Source: Spirochaetia bacterium
GTDB taxonomy: Bacteria > Spirochaetota > Spirochaetia > Treponematales > Breznakiellaceae
Length of the DNA stretch: 23,234 nucleotides
NCBI GenBank assembly: GCA_025997795.1
Contig: BNVB01000036.1
Location: 1-23,234, forward strand
Direction: 5' to 3'
This document shows positions 8,234 to 16,194 of this stretch, in pieces. Within the stretch, counting starts at the first letter, position 1. Every line of letters begins with the position of its first letter. The notes under the pieces are model-generated. The model did no database searches. It had not been told where the DNA came from and worked only from the letters and a program-made list of their open reading frames with translations. The position numbers were made by a program, and so were the translations under genes.

Positions 8234-9019
8234 CTAAAGCCCAAGTTCTTCTTTAAGGGAAAGGGCAAGACCTGCCGCCGTTTCCTTTTCTGCCATAAAA
8301 CGATACCGGCTTCCGCCGTTCCGTCCGCTTAGCGCCGCCGGATCCATGCCCCATTCGGCCAGAACTTCTGCTGCGCTTTTGATAATCCGGCAGCCCTCTT
8401 CCGCCAGTTTCCGGGTTCCTGCTCCCAGGGGAGAAGAAACACCGGCGGAAGCAACAAACAGATCCCGGCCCTGTTCAAGGGCAAACTGGCCGGTATAGAG
8501 CGACCCCGAACGGGCCGGAGCTTCTACAATTACCGTAGCCCGGGCCAGGCCGGAAATAATTCGGTTCCGCTGGGGGTAATACCACTTACGCGGAGAAGTT
8601 CCTGCGGGATATTCGCTTAAGAGCGAACCTCCCGTTTCCAGAATACGCCGGGCCAGGGCCCGGTTGCCGGCGGGATATACTTCGTCTACCGAAGAACCCA
8701 ATACCGCCGCCGTGATACCGCCCCCTTCAAGGCAGCCCCGGTGGGCCAGGGCATCTATGCCCAGGGCCAGGCCGGAAATAACGGTAATCCCCAGCCGGGC
8801 AAATTCGCGGCCCAGCGCCAGCGCCTGCATGGAAGCGGCGGGACCGGGATGCCGGGTACCCACCACAGCCACTGCTGGTTTTTCCGGATCGGGAAGACGT
8901 CCCCGCCAGTAAAGCCGGGCGGGGGGATCAAAAATTTCCCGGAGCAGGGGTGGATAAAGGGACGTTTCCTTTTCCGCCTGGTTAATGCCCAGCGCCGCTT
9001 CTCTAGTTATACCAGACAT
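8234..9019 (-). CDS. dprA: DNA-processing protein DprA/Smf (short form without the N-terminal domain)
   Basis: DprA binds incoming single-stranded DNA and loads RecA during natural transformation; Smf homologues also exist in non-competent bacteria. The 261-residue product is essentially the Rossmann-like core: AVAVVGTRHPGPAA, ITVISGLALGIDALAHRG, AAVLGSSVDEVYPAGN, EYPAGTSPRKWYYPQRNRII and ARSGSLYTGQFALEQGRD are classic DprA segments. The N-terminal SAM/HhH domain of longer homologues (about 60-80 residues) is missing. The start is well bounded: a TGA lies two codons before the ATG in the same frame. The gene overlaps the preceding TPR gene by 17 bases and is followed by topA, as smf-topA is in Bacillus. 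Confidence 0.93.
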   Translation of the reverse strand: MSGITREAALGINQAEKETSLYPPLLREIFDPPARLYWRGRLPDPEKPAVAVVGTRHPGPAASMQALALGREFARLGITVISGLALGIDALAHRGCLEGGGITAAVLGSSVDEVYPAGNRALARRILETGGSLLSEYPAGTSPRKWYYPQRNRIISGLARATVIVEAPARSGSLYTGQFALEQGRDLFVASAGVSSPLGAGTRKLAEEGCRIIKSAAEVLAEWGMDPAALSGRNGGSRYRFMAEKETAAGLALSLKEELGL

Positions 9020-9755
9020 CCATCACCTGCTGTTTGTTTAATTCCGCCTGGGCCCTGACATCCTTGTTTTTGGAAACCGAAGATATCCGGTCATACAGAT
9101 CCGCCGAGGCCTGGAAATTTTCTGTCATATAATAAGCCGCCGCCAGGATAAACATGCCGTCGGTATCGTTCTTGTTAATATCCATATACGTCTCCATGTA
9201 GGGAACAGCATCGGCGGGGCGGTTTAACGCATAAACATACAAAACCGAAAGACCGTAGAGGGCCTTACCATAACGGCTGTGCAAATCAATGGCCCGCAGA
9301 TAGGCGGCCTCTGCAATGCGGTAATGTTCCGCCGCTTCTGCCGGAGAAAAATATTCCGACTTTGCCAGATTTCCCGCAGACACTCCTATAAGATAGTGGA
9401 TTGTCTCATCCTCCGGATAGTACCGGACGGCGTTTTCCAGCGCGCCAAGGGCTTCGCCGTAGAGGGGCTTTCTGCCGTTTTTGTCCGAATCCATAAGCCG
9501 GGAACCAAGTATCTTCCAGTATATTCCCACCTGAGCGGCATCTTTTACCTGCAGCTCGATCTTTTTTTCATAAAGGTCAATGGCCGTCCGGAGATCTTCA
9601 ATAGATTGGGGGGGAGCGCCCCGGGGACTTAACGCGGCAATCTGGGCAGCCAAAGAATTCCGGGCGGCAATTTTTTTATAAACAAAAATGCCCGTAATTC
9701 CCAGGGCCAGAATAATGAAGATAGTTACGGATTTTGCCATTCCCTTTTTTGCCAT
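9003..9755 (-). CDS. Membrane-anchored tetratricopeptide-repeat protein
   Basis: The 250-residue product has a basic N-terminus (MAKKGMAKSV) and a single hydrophobic helix at about residues 9-26 (TIFIILALGITGIFVYKK). It is probably a membrane anchor, with the rest outside the cytoplasm, since no lipobox cysteine follows. The remainder consists of helical repeats of TPR character, for example ALENAVRYYPEDETIHYLIG, AEAAYLRAIDLHSRYGKALY and AVPYMETYMDINKNDTDGMF. TPR proteins act as protein-interaction scaffolds; the partner here is unknown. It lies 2 bases after the xer gene and overlaps dprA by 17 bases, so it is translated as part of the same operon. A role near the division apparatus is possible from the context but is only a guess. 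A second in-frame ATG six codons in is an alternative start. Confidence 0.8.
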   Translation of the reverse strand: MAKKGMAKSVTIFIILALGITGIFVYKKIAARNSLAAQIAALSPRGAPPQSIEDLRTAIDLYEKKIELQVKDAAQVGIYWKILGSRLMDSDKNGRKPLYGEALGALENAVRYYPEDETIHYLIGVSAGNLAKSEYFSPAEAAEHYRIAEAAYLRAIDLHSRYGKALYGLSVLYVYALNRPADAVPYMETYMDINKNDTDGMFILAAAYYMTENFQASADLYDRISSVSKNKDVRAQAELNKQQVMDVWYN

Positions 9756-9757
9756 TT

Positions 9758-10657
9758 CTACACTCCCAGGGCGGGTAAAAATTTACGGTGATTTTCCCGG
9801 AGCAGGGAAACATCCACATGGGTATAGATCTGCGTGGTAGCAAGATCCGCATGCCCCAATAGTTCCTGAACAAGCCGTAAGTCCACGCCCCCCGCCAGAA
9901 GTTCCGTGGCAAAACTGTGCCGTAATGTATGGAGATGGGAACTTGTTCCGGTAAGCATGGCCAAAAGCGCATAGTTTTTCCAGATACCCTTACGGGAAAG
10001 CCGTTTGCCCCGGCGTCCCAAAAAAAGCGCCCGGGGATGCTGGTGACAGGCAAGAAGGGGCCGTACTTCGTTAAGGTACAATTTGAGCCACCGGGATCCT
10101 TCGGCGCCAAAGATCGCCATACGTTCTTTGTTTCCCTTGCCGCGGACCCGGACAATTCCTTCCTCAAAAAAAACATCGTTACAATCCAGATGAACAAGCT
10201 CGGAAACACGGAGCCCCGCAGAATAGATTAGCTCATAAATTGCCCGGTTCCGTATACCCAGGGGTTTTGTACTATCTGCCGCTTCCAGAAGGATTTCTAT
10301 CCTTTGCCGGGAAAGCACCGCCGGAAGCCGGAAACCCCTGCGGGGCATTTCCAGAACAAGCGCAGGGTTGTCAACGCGGAACCCTTCTGATATAAGGTAA
10401 CGGAAAAAAGAACGCAGCGCCGATACAGCCTTGGCAGCAGACCGGGAACTGATACTCTTGCGCCGTTCTTCCATGTACCTGGTAAGTACCGTTGTATCGG
10501 CGGTTCGTAACAGCCGTTCCGTATCATGTTCGCTGCAGTTTTCTCCAAGCCAGGCCAGAAAAAAACGTATTTCCCCTGTATAGGTTTCTGCCGTCAAAGA
10601 AGAGCGGCGTTCCAGCGCCAAAAGCGCCGTCCGGTAACCGGAAAGAAAATCCTTCAT
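9758..10657 (-). CDS. xerD: Site-specific tyrosine recombinase, XerC/XerD type (second copy)
   Basis: This is a second Xer-type recombinase of 299 residues, expected to pair with the first copy at dif in the terminus. It has the N-terminal SAM-like domain (LTAETYTGEIRFFLAWLGEN, then a long helix bundle) and a complete catalytic domain: Arg in SAGLRVSELVHL, Lys in RGKGNKERM, His/Arg in HTLRHSFATELL, His in LLGHADLATTQ and the catalytic Tyr in TQIYTHVDV. Its start codon shares one base with the ftsZ stop (TAATG), showing translational coupling to the division genes. Assignment as XerD rather than XerC is by elimination, since the other copy occupies the codV position; a dif-binding or phylogenetic test would be needed. 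Confidence 0.87.
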   Translation of the reverse strand: MKDFLSGYRTALLALERRSSLTAETYTGEIRFFLAWLGENCSEHDTERLLRTADTTVLTRYMEERRKSISSRSAAKAVSALRSFFRYLISEGFRVDNPALVLEMPRRGFRLPAVLSRQRIEILLEAADSTKPLGIRNRAIYELIYSAGLRVSELVHLDCNDVFFEEGIVRVRGKGNKERMAIFGAEGSRWLKLYLNEVRPLLACHQHPRALFLGRRGKRLSRKGIWKNYALLAMLTGTSSHLHTLRHSFATELLAGGVDLRLVQELLGHADLATTQIYTHVDVSLLRENHRKFLPALGV

Positions 10658-11826
10658 TATTCAGCTTTCTCCATCGCTTCCACGGGAAAACGCATCACCG
10701 TGGGAACGTCCAAGTCTTCGCTCTGGTAGTTCCGGTGGGCCAAAAATTCAGTCCGCCGGGCAGAGCGGCTGGTAAAACTGTTCCATTCTTCAAGGCCCAC
10801 TACTTCGCGGTTTTTCCCCGTATCGGTACTAACACTTTCCAGGGTTGTTATGGTTCTGGGCTGGAATCCCGTGGCAATTACCGTTACCTGCAGTTTATCT
10901 CCCAGTTCCGGGTTCTGTGCTGCCCCGGAAATAAGGTGAACATCGGGATCCGCTTTTTCGGTGATAATCTCCACCACCTCTTCCAGTTCCGAAAGGGCAA
11001 AGTCTCCGGCAGAAACGTTGATCAGTATACGCCGGGCGCCGATAATCGTGGTATCTTCCAGGAGGGGATTTTCCACCGCCCGGATAGCCGCTTCCTGGGC
11101 ACGTTTATCCCCCGAGGCAATTCCCACTCCCATAAGGGCATCGCCCTGACCGTACATGGTACTTTTTACATCCGCAAAGTCAATGTTGATTAATCCCTCA
11201 AAAAGGATCATATCGGAAATTCCCTGGACCCCCTGACGCAGTATATCGTCCGCCAAACGGAAGGCTTCCATAATCGGCGCCCGTTTTTCTACCAGGGAAA
11301 TAAGCTGCTGGTTCTGTATAACGATAAGGGAATCCACCGCTTCCCGCATTTTGGCAATGCCTTCTTCTGCAAGCTGCATTTTATAGCGGCCCTCAAAACC
11401 AAAAGGTTTGGTTACCACCCCTACGGTCAGGGCACCGCATTCACGGGCAACCTGGGCAATAACCGGAGCCGAGCCGGTACCGGTACCGCCCCCCATGCCG
11501 GCGGTAACAAACACCATGTCTGCCCCTTTAAGGGTATTGGCTATCATGTCCCGGTCTTCCATGGCGGCTTTTTCGCCAACCTCCGGAACACCGCCGGCGC
11601 CCAATCCCGAAGTAAGCTTGGATCCTATGGGCAATTTTATTTCCGCCCGGCACTGATTCAGCGCCTGAAGATCCGTATTGGCGGCAATAAATTCAACACC
11701 TTCAAGGCCGCACTGGATCATGCGGTTCACCGCATTTGATCCGCCGCCGCCGGCGCCGATTACTTTAATCACCGTTGAGCGCGGACCGGAATTTCGTTCC
11801 CGCTCTTCCACAACCTGAAAAATCAT
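10657..11826 (-). CDS. ftsZ: Cell division protein FtsZ
   Basis: FtsZ is the tubulin-like GTPase that polymerises into the division ring. The 389-residue protein has the nucleotide-binding segment VIGAGGGGSNAVNRMI (about residues 22-37), the tubulin signature GGGTGTGS (about 112-118), and the T7 synergy region with LINIDFADVKSTM. A variable linker leads to a C-terminal peptide, EDLDVPTVMRF, corresponding to the conserved tail that binds FtsA and other partners. Its sequence departs from the enterobacterial DIPAFLR form. A strong GGAGGGGG ribosome site lies 4 bases before the ATG, fitting the high FtsZ dose needed. It follows ftsA after 24 bases and is coupled to the xer gene downstream by TAATG. 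Confidence 0.98.
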   Translation of the reverse strand: MIFQVVEERERNSGPRSTVIKVIGAGGGGSNAVNRMIQCGLEGVEFIAANTDLQALNQCRAEIKLPIGSKLTSGLGAGGVPEVGEKAAMEDRDMIANTLKGADMVFVTAGMGGGTGTGSAPVIAQVARECGALTVGVVTKPFGFEGRYKMQLAEEGIAKMREAVDSLIVIQNQQLISLVEKRAPIMEAFRLADDILRQGVQGISDMILFEGLINIDFADVKSTMYGQGDALMGVGIASGDKRAQEAAIRAVENPLLEDTTIIGARRILINVSAGDFALSELEEVVEIITEKADPDVHLISGAAQNPELGDKLQVTVIATGFQPRTITTLESVSTDTGKNREVVGLEEWNSFTSRSARRTEFLAHRNYQSEDLDVPTVMRFPVEAMEKAE

Positions 11827-11850
11827 ATTTCCCCCTCCAAAAAATAGTTA

Positions 11851-13128
11851 TTAAAAAAATTCCTTTTTTAACCATTCTGCCAGGCGTCCAAAGAGGGGTG
11901 TATTTCCCTTTTCGGCACGCCGTGTACCCCGTTCAAGACCCTTCGCCATTTCCCGTTCATTCCCCTCCAGTACAAGCCCCACGGCGGTGGCATAAGCGGG
12001 ATTCCGGTATTCTTCCACAAGCCCCCCGGCGGAAAGCGGCGCGCCCACTCTGGCCGGAAGCCTGAAAATTTCCGATGCAAGTTCCGCTGCTCCCAATAAC
12101 TGGGAACCGCCGCCTGTAAGAACCACGCCGCCGCCCAAAGGACGGGAAAAGGCAAGCTTATCGAGTTTTTCTTTAACCATAAAGAAAATTTCTTCCAGCC
12201 GGGGCCGGATAATTTCTTCTATCTCTTTCCTGGGAATAGCCAGGGGAGCCCTGCCCCCAACGCCGGGTACAATAACATCTTCTTCCCCATGAACATTGGA
12301 AACCGGGTTCCCGTTCCCGTTCCCCTGCCAGCAGCTTCCCGCTTCCAGTTTAATTTTTTCTGCGGTTTCAAACGAAATATTTTTGATGATCGATATATCG
12401 CTGGTAACCTGGGTTCCCCCGGCGGGGATGGTGGTGGTTGAATAGGGTGCGCCTTCAAAATAAACAAGCACATCCGTGGTACCGCCCCCCATGTCTACAA
12501 GAGCCACGCCAAGTTCCTTTTCTTCTTCAGTTAATACCGCCCGGCCTGCGGCCAGGGACTGGAGTACCAGGCCGTCTACCCGGAAACCCGCACGGTTAAC
12601 GCATTTAACCAGATTCTGGGCGCTGGTAACCGAACAGGTAATAATGTGTACTTCCGCTTCAAGCCGTACACCTATCATATCCTGGGGATCCCGGATCCCT
12701 TTTTGATCATCCACGATATAACTTTGGGGGATCAGTTCCAGCACCTGCCGGTCCATGGGAATTGCCACCGCCCGGGCCGCTTCCAGTACCCGCAGTATAT
12801 CCTCTTCCCCTATTTCCCTGGTTTCCCGGTTTTTCCCCGTAACGGCCACGACCCCCCGGGAATTGATCCCGTCGATGTGGCTGCCGCCGATGCCGGTCCA
12901 GGCGCTGTGTACTTCCCGGCCGCTCATCATTTCCGCCGCCTCAATAGCGGCCCCAACGGAACGGAGTGTCGCCTCAATGTTGACCACCACTCCCTTACGC
13001 AGCCCCGTGGACGGGCTGGTTCCTACACCGGTAATTTCCAGGCCCCCCGTTTCGGTTCGTTCACCAATAACGGCACATACCTTGGTCGTTCCTATATCCA
13101 GGCCGACCACCAGTTCTCCGCTAGCCAG
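11851..13128 (-). CDS. ftsA: Cell division protein FtsA
   Basis: FtsA is the actin-like ATPase that anchors FtsZ to the membrane. Family segments are VVGLDIGTTKVCAVIGE (phosphate 1), VALVDMGGGTTDVLVYFEGA (phosphate 2) and VVLTGGGSQLLGA (adenosine). The last residues, GRLAEWLKKEFF, form the amphipathic membrane-targeting helix. The start is not obvious: there is no ATG before the core. A CTG at 13128 has a perfect AAGGAGG seven bases upstream and gives MASGELVVGLDIG (425 residues); a GTG at 13110 has a weaker GGAG five bases upstream. A TTG at 13176 would overlap ftsQ by 56 bases and has no good ribosome site. I prefer 13128, with modest confidence in the exact base. The gene lies between ftsQ (8-base overlap) and ftsZ. 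Confidence 0.93.
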   Translation of the reverse strand: MASGELVVGLDIGTTKVCAVIGERTETGGLEITGVGTSPSTGLRKGVVVNIEATLRSVGAAIEAAEMMSGREVHSAWTGIGGSHIDGINSRGVVAVTGKNRETREIGEEDILRVLEAARAVAIPMDRQVLELIPQSYIVDDQKGIRDPQDMIGVRLEAEVHIITCSVTSAQNLVKCVNRAGFRVDGLVLQSLAAGRAVLTEEEKELGVALVDMGGGTTDVLVYFEGAPYSTTTIPAGGTQVTSDISIIKNISFETAEKIKLEAGSCWQGNGNGNPVSNVHGEEDVIVPGVGGRAPLAIPRKEIEEIIRPRLEEIFFMVKEKLDKLAFSRPLGGGVVLTGGGSQLLGAAELASEIFRLPARVGAPLSAGGLVEEYRNPAYATAVGLVLEGNEREMAKGLERGTRRAEKGNTPLFGRLAEWLKKEFF

Positions 13129-13984
13129 AGTGGGCCTCCTTAATCCGGTATGACGCAGTCCCGGTCCTAAAATCAATTTCGTCGATACCCCGGGACTTGG
13201 CAGAAAGTACGTCCAGCATCAAAAGCACATACCGGAGTGTTTCTTCGGTAATATCTTCGTTTACCCGTACCCTTACGCCCTGGTGGGCAGGAAAGAGGGT
13301 TATATCATAACCGTCATAATTTTTGTGGTTTATTCTGATTTCAGAGATTGTCGCCAGAAGTTCCGGCGCTTCCCGGGAAAGTTTTTCCAGCCGGGAAAAA
13401 AGGCCGCTGTAAATCCGGGGCAGTTTTATCCCCGGAAAAACCCCCTCCAGCACCAAACCGGAAATAACCGGCAGGGTTTCATCTTCCCGGAAGCCTTCGC
13501 CGCCGACACTGAACACCATGCCGTCTCCGTCAATAAGGGCGGGAATTATCCGTTTTCCGTCACTCACCAGGGCAATGGCCGCCGCCCGGCGGGGTTCAAG
13601 AACAAGTTCCACCCGGTTGGGAAAACGTTTCACTACCCGGGCGGAACGAAGCACCGGCAGGGAAAGCAGCGCTTCTTCTGCCGCAAAGGTATTTATTGTC
13701 ATATAGGAAGTATTGTCTCCAATTCCCGCCAGAGCCAGTACCACTCTTTCATCAATGCCCGGAATGCCCGACACCGTTACCCGGGAAAGGGGCATACAGG
13801 GGCTTATGACAAAAAGCCAAACCAGTTCGGCGCCCAGAACAAGACCGATTACCGCAAGGATACGTTTAAGTTTTTTATCTCCCGTTGTATGAACAGCCCG
13901 GTGAGCGGCAGGCCGGTCCAAACCGGCAAAAATCCGTTCGCCCAATCCCGCCAGTTCGCCGCCGGGCAAGTATCCGCTAGACAT
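13121..13984 (-). CDS. ftsQ: Cell division protein FtsQ/DivIB
   Basis: FtsQ/DivIB links early and late division proteins and regulates septal wall synthesis. The 287-residue product has a cytoplasmic N-terminus of about 38 residues and one membrane helix (about 41-62, ILAVIGLVLGAELVWLFVIS). A POTRA domain follows (LSRVTVSGIPGIDERVVLAL through VLRSARVVKRFPNRVELVLE), and then the FtsQ beta domain. The pattern V.G....... and then the R.FPN.(V/L)...V.E(R/P) signature are typical of this family. It overlaps ftsW by 8 bases at its start and ftsA at its end, in the standard ftsW-ftsQ-ftsA-ftsZ order. Confidence 0.93.
   Translation of the reverse strand: MSSGYLPGGELAGLGERIFAGLDRPAAHRAVHTTGDKKLKRILAVIGLVLGAELVWLFVISPCMPLSRVTVSGIPGIDERVVLALAGIGDNTSYMTINTFAAEEALLSLPVLRSARVVKRFPNRVELVLEPRRAAAIALVSDGKRIIPALIDGDGMVFSVGGEGFREDETLPVISGLVLEGVFPGIKLPRIYSGLFSRLEKLSREAPELLATISEIRINHKNYDGYDITLFPAHQGVRVRVNEDITEETLRYVLLMLDVLSAKSRGIDEIDFRTGTASYRIKEAHSG
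13136..13142 (-). promoter_or_regulatory. Ribosome binding site deciding the ftsA start
   Basis: The minus strand reads AAGGAGG inside the 3' end of ftsQ. Seven bases later comes a CTG in the ftsA frame (13128), while the nearest GTG in frame is 25 bases away. The perfect complement to the 16S tail at ideal spacing argues that translation of ftsA begins at the CTG. Confidence 0.55.
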
Positions 13985-15104
13985 GTAAGGCCTCCCGTGA
14001 ATTGTTAACCAGCAATCCGCACATAATAAGGGTTGTTGCCAGGGAAGAACCCCCGGCGGAAAAAAACGGCAGCGGTATTCCCGTGGCGGGCAGAGCCCCC
14101 ACCACCACCGCCGTATTAAGCAGTATCTGCGAAAGGATCATCGTACCCAGACCAAAACTTAAAAGCTGGCCAAAAAGGCTTTGGCTTTTTAGGGCAGAGC
14201 GGTAAACGGCAAAGGCAAAAAGTCCAAAAAGGATAAACACCAGGGCCACGGCAAAAAATCCGCCCTCTTCCGCAAAGGATGCAAATACAAAGTCCGAGTG
14301 AATTTCCGGCACGCTGGCAATTTTTCTTGTTCCCTGTCCTATGCCCTTGCCCCAAAAAGAACCGGAACTGATCGTCATGATACTGGATCGTACCTGGTAA
14401 CCGGAACCCTGCGGATCGTATTCGGGCCAGAGAAAACTAATAAAACGCCGCAGCCGGTGTTCCCGGGTAAGCACAAAAAATACCGACAGGGGAAGGAAGA
14501 TCGCCGCCGCCGCAAAGAAGTACCGCAGTTTTATTCCCGCCAGATAAAAAAGTATCAGCGCATTAAGCAGCACAAAAAAGGCCGTGGAAAAATTGTTCTG
14601 CATATAGATCAAAACAAAAAACACCACGGTGATCATCGTTGGCGGCAAAACCCCGGCGGAAAAAGAATCCAGCCGGTCGCTTTTTTTGTCAAAGATATGG
14701 GCCAGATAAAAAGGCAGTACCAGTTTAACCAGTTCCGAAGGCTGATAGGTGGAAGACCCCAGGGCAATCCACCGGGTAGCGCCGTTTTTCATTACGCCGA
14801 TACCGGGAACAAAGGTAAGGAGGCAGAGTATAATTGTTCCGGCCACCATGGGTAAAACCCAAAGCCGCAGAAGTTCCAGGTTTATCCGGGAAACAATAAA
14901 ATAGAGAATAAAACCAAAGACCGCCAGCACCACCTGGCGGGAAAAAAAGTACAGGCTGTTTCCAAAAAAACGGTCCGCAAAGGCATAAGACGCCGAGTAG
15001 AGGGTTACCAGGCCAAGCCCCGTAAGGAGCAGTATCGAAGAAACAAGCAGGGTATCTGCGCGGGTTTTGCGGCCCGGTTGTTCCATAGCAAGCTGAAACG
15101 CCAT
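13977..15104 (-). CDS. ftsW: Septal peptidoglycan polymerase FtsW (SEDS family)
   Basis: FtsW is the SEDS glycosyltransferase that polymerises lipid II at the septum. The 375-residue protein has about ten membrane helices. SEDS landmarks are LYSASYAFA in the first helix region, NGATRWIALGSSTYQPSELVK, the segment EIHSDFVFASFAEEGG (containing the conserved acidic residue of the family), and the C-terminal PATGIPLPFFSAGGSS. Location directly between mraY and ftsQ favours FtsW over the paralogue RodA. An AGGAGAAGG ribosome site lies between the mraY stop and the ATG, 10 bases apart. No ftsI-type transpeptidase is seen next to it, although FtsW normally works with one, so the partner must be encoded elsewhere. 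Confidence 0.95.
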   Translation of the reverse strand: MAFQLAMEQPGRKTRADTLLVSSILLLTGLGLVTLYSASYAFADRFFGNSLYFFSRQVVLAVFGFILYFIVSRINLELLRLWVLPMVAGTIILCLLTFVPGIGVMKNGATRWIALGSSTYQPSELVKLVLPFYLAHIFDKKSDRLDSFSAGVLPPTMITVVFFVLIYMQNNFSTAFFVLLNALILFYLAGIKLRYFFAAAAIFLPLSVFFVLTREHRLRRFISFLWPEYDPQGSGYQVRSSIMTISSGSFWGKGIGQGTRKIASVPEIHSDFVFASFAEEGGFFAVALVFILFGLFAFAVYRSALKSQSLFGQLLSFGLGTMILSQILLNTAVVVGALPATGIPLPFFSAGGSSLATTLIMCGLLVNNSREALHV

Positions 15105-15114
15105 CTTCCTTCTC

Positions 15115-16194
15115 CTACTGTATCTTTAAGGTTGAAAGGGCGATGATCGCAAAAAGCCCGCCAAGAATCCAAAAGCGGATAACCACCTTGGTTTCCACCC
15201 AGCCGGAAAGTTCAAAATGGTGATGAAGCGGCGCCATTTTAAAGATTCGCCGCTTAAACAGTTTGAACGAAAGCACCTGCAAAATTACCGATGCCGCTTC
15301 CAGTACAAAAACACCTCCAATGATGAGAATTAAAATTTCCTTTTTAATGATAAGTGAGACGGTGGCGATGATCCCTCCCAAAGAAAGGCTCCCAACGTCC
15401 CCCATGAAGACCTCCGCCGGGTGGGCGTTAAACCAGAGAAAACCAACACAGGCCCCTACCGCCGCAAGACAAAACACGGTAAGTTCCCCCGCGCCGGGAA
15501 TGTAGGGAATTCCCAGATATGCCGAATAGTCTGCCCGGCCGGAAAGATACGAAAGGATCCCCAGGGTAATAAACACCCAGATAAGCAGCCCCGTGGCAAG
15601 GCCGTCCAGGCCGTCGGTTAAGTTTACCGCGTTGGATTCCCCCACCATAAGCAGTACCGCAAAGGGAATCCATAAAATTCCCAGATCGACAAGTGGATTT
15701 TTAAAGAAGGGAACATACAGTTCGGTAATGCCTTCGCCGCCGAAAAAATAAAGAACAAGCGCCACCGTCAGGGCAACCACAATCTGAGCACCGAATTTTA
15801 CCCAGCCGGGAAGTCCGTCGGAATTTTTCCGGGTTACTTTTAGATAATCGTCCACATAACCAATGGCGCCAAAGGCGGCAAGAGATCCCAGACAAAGCCA
15901 GATTTTTGGATTATCCAAATCCTGCCAAAGCAAAACTGAAAGGATAATCGAAAGCAGGATCATCACCCCGCCCATGGTGGGGGTTCCGCCTTTTTTTAGG
16001 TGGGTCCGGGGACCATCGTCCCGGATAGACTGGCCCACTTTTAGTTTTCGCAGCGCTTCGATAATCCGGGGACCTAAAAGATAACAGAGCAGTAAGGTTG
16101 TAAGGGCCGCATAAGCGCCCCGGAAGGTTAAATATTGAAATACATTGACTGGAGTAAAATAGCGAACCAGGGGATAGATAAATTCAAGAAACAT
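15115..16194 (-). CDS. mraY: Phospho-N-acetylmuramoyl-pentapeptide transferase MraY
   Basis: MraY transfers phospho-MurNAc-pentapeptide from UDP to undecaprenyl phosphate, making lipid I in the inner membrane. The 359-residue, ten-helix protein shows DDGPRTHLKKGGTPTMGG (cytoplasmic loop 1), GYVDDYLKV with the double aspartate, SNAVNLTDGLDGLATG with the catalytic-site aspartates, and the HHHFELSGW histidine motif near the C-terminus. Length agrees with the family (about 360). The ATG overlaps the 3' end of murF by 11 bases and has a GGGGGA ribosome site inside murF. The murF-mraY-ftsW order is the usual one once murD, murG and murC are left out. Confidence 0.97.
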   Translation of the reverse strand: MFLEFIYPLVRYFTPVNVFQYLTFRGAYAALTTLLLCYLLGPRIIEALRKLKVGQSIRDDGPRTHLKKGGTPTMGGVMILLSIILSVLLWQDLDNPKIWLCLGSLAAFGAIGYVDDYLKVTRKNSDGLPGWVKFGAQIVVALTVALVLYFFGGEGITELYVPFFKNPLVDLGILWIPFAVLLMVGESNAVNLTDGLDGLATGLLIWVFITLGILSYLSGRADYSAYLGIPYIPGAGELTVFCLAAVGACVGFLWFNAHPAEVFMGDVGSLSLGGIIATVSLIIKKEILILIIGGVFVLEAASVILQVLSFKLFKRRIFKMAPLHHHFELSGWVETKVVIRFWILGGLFAIIALSTLKIQ

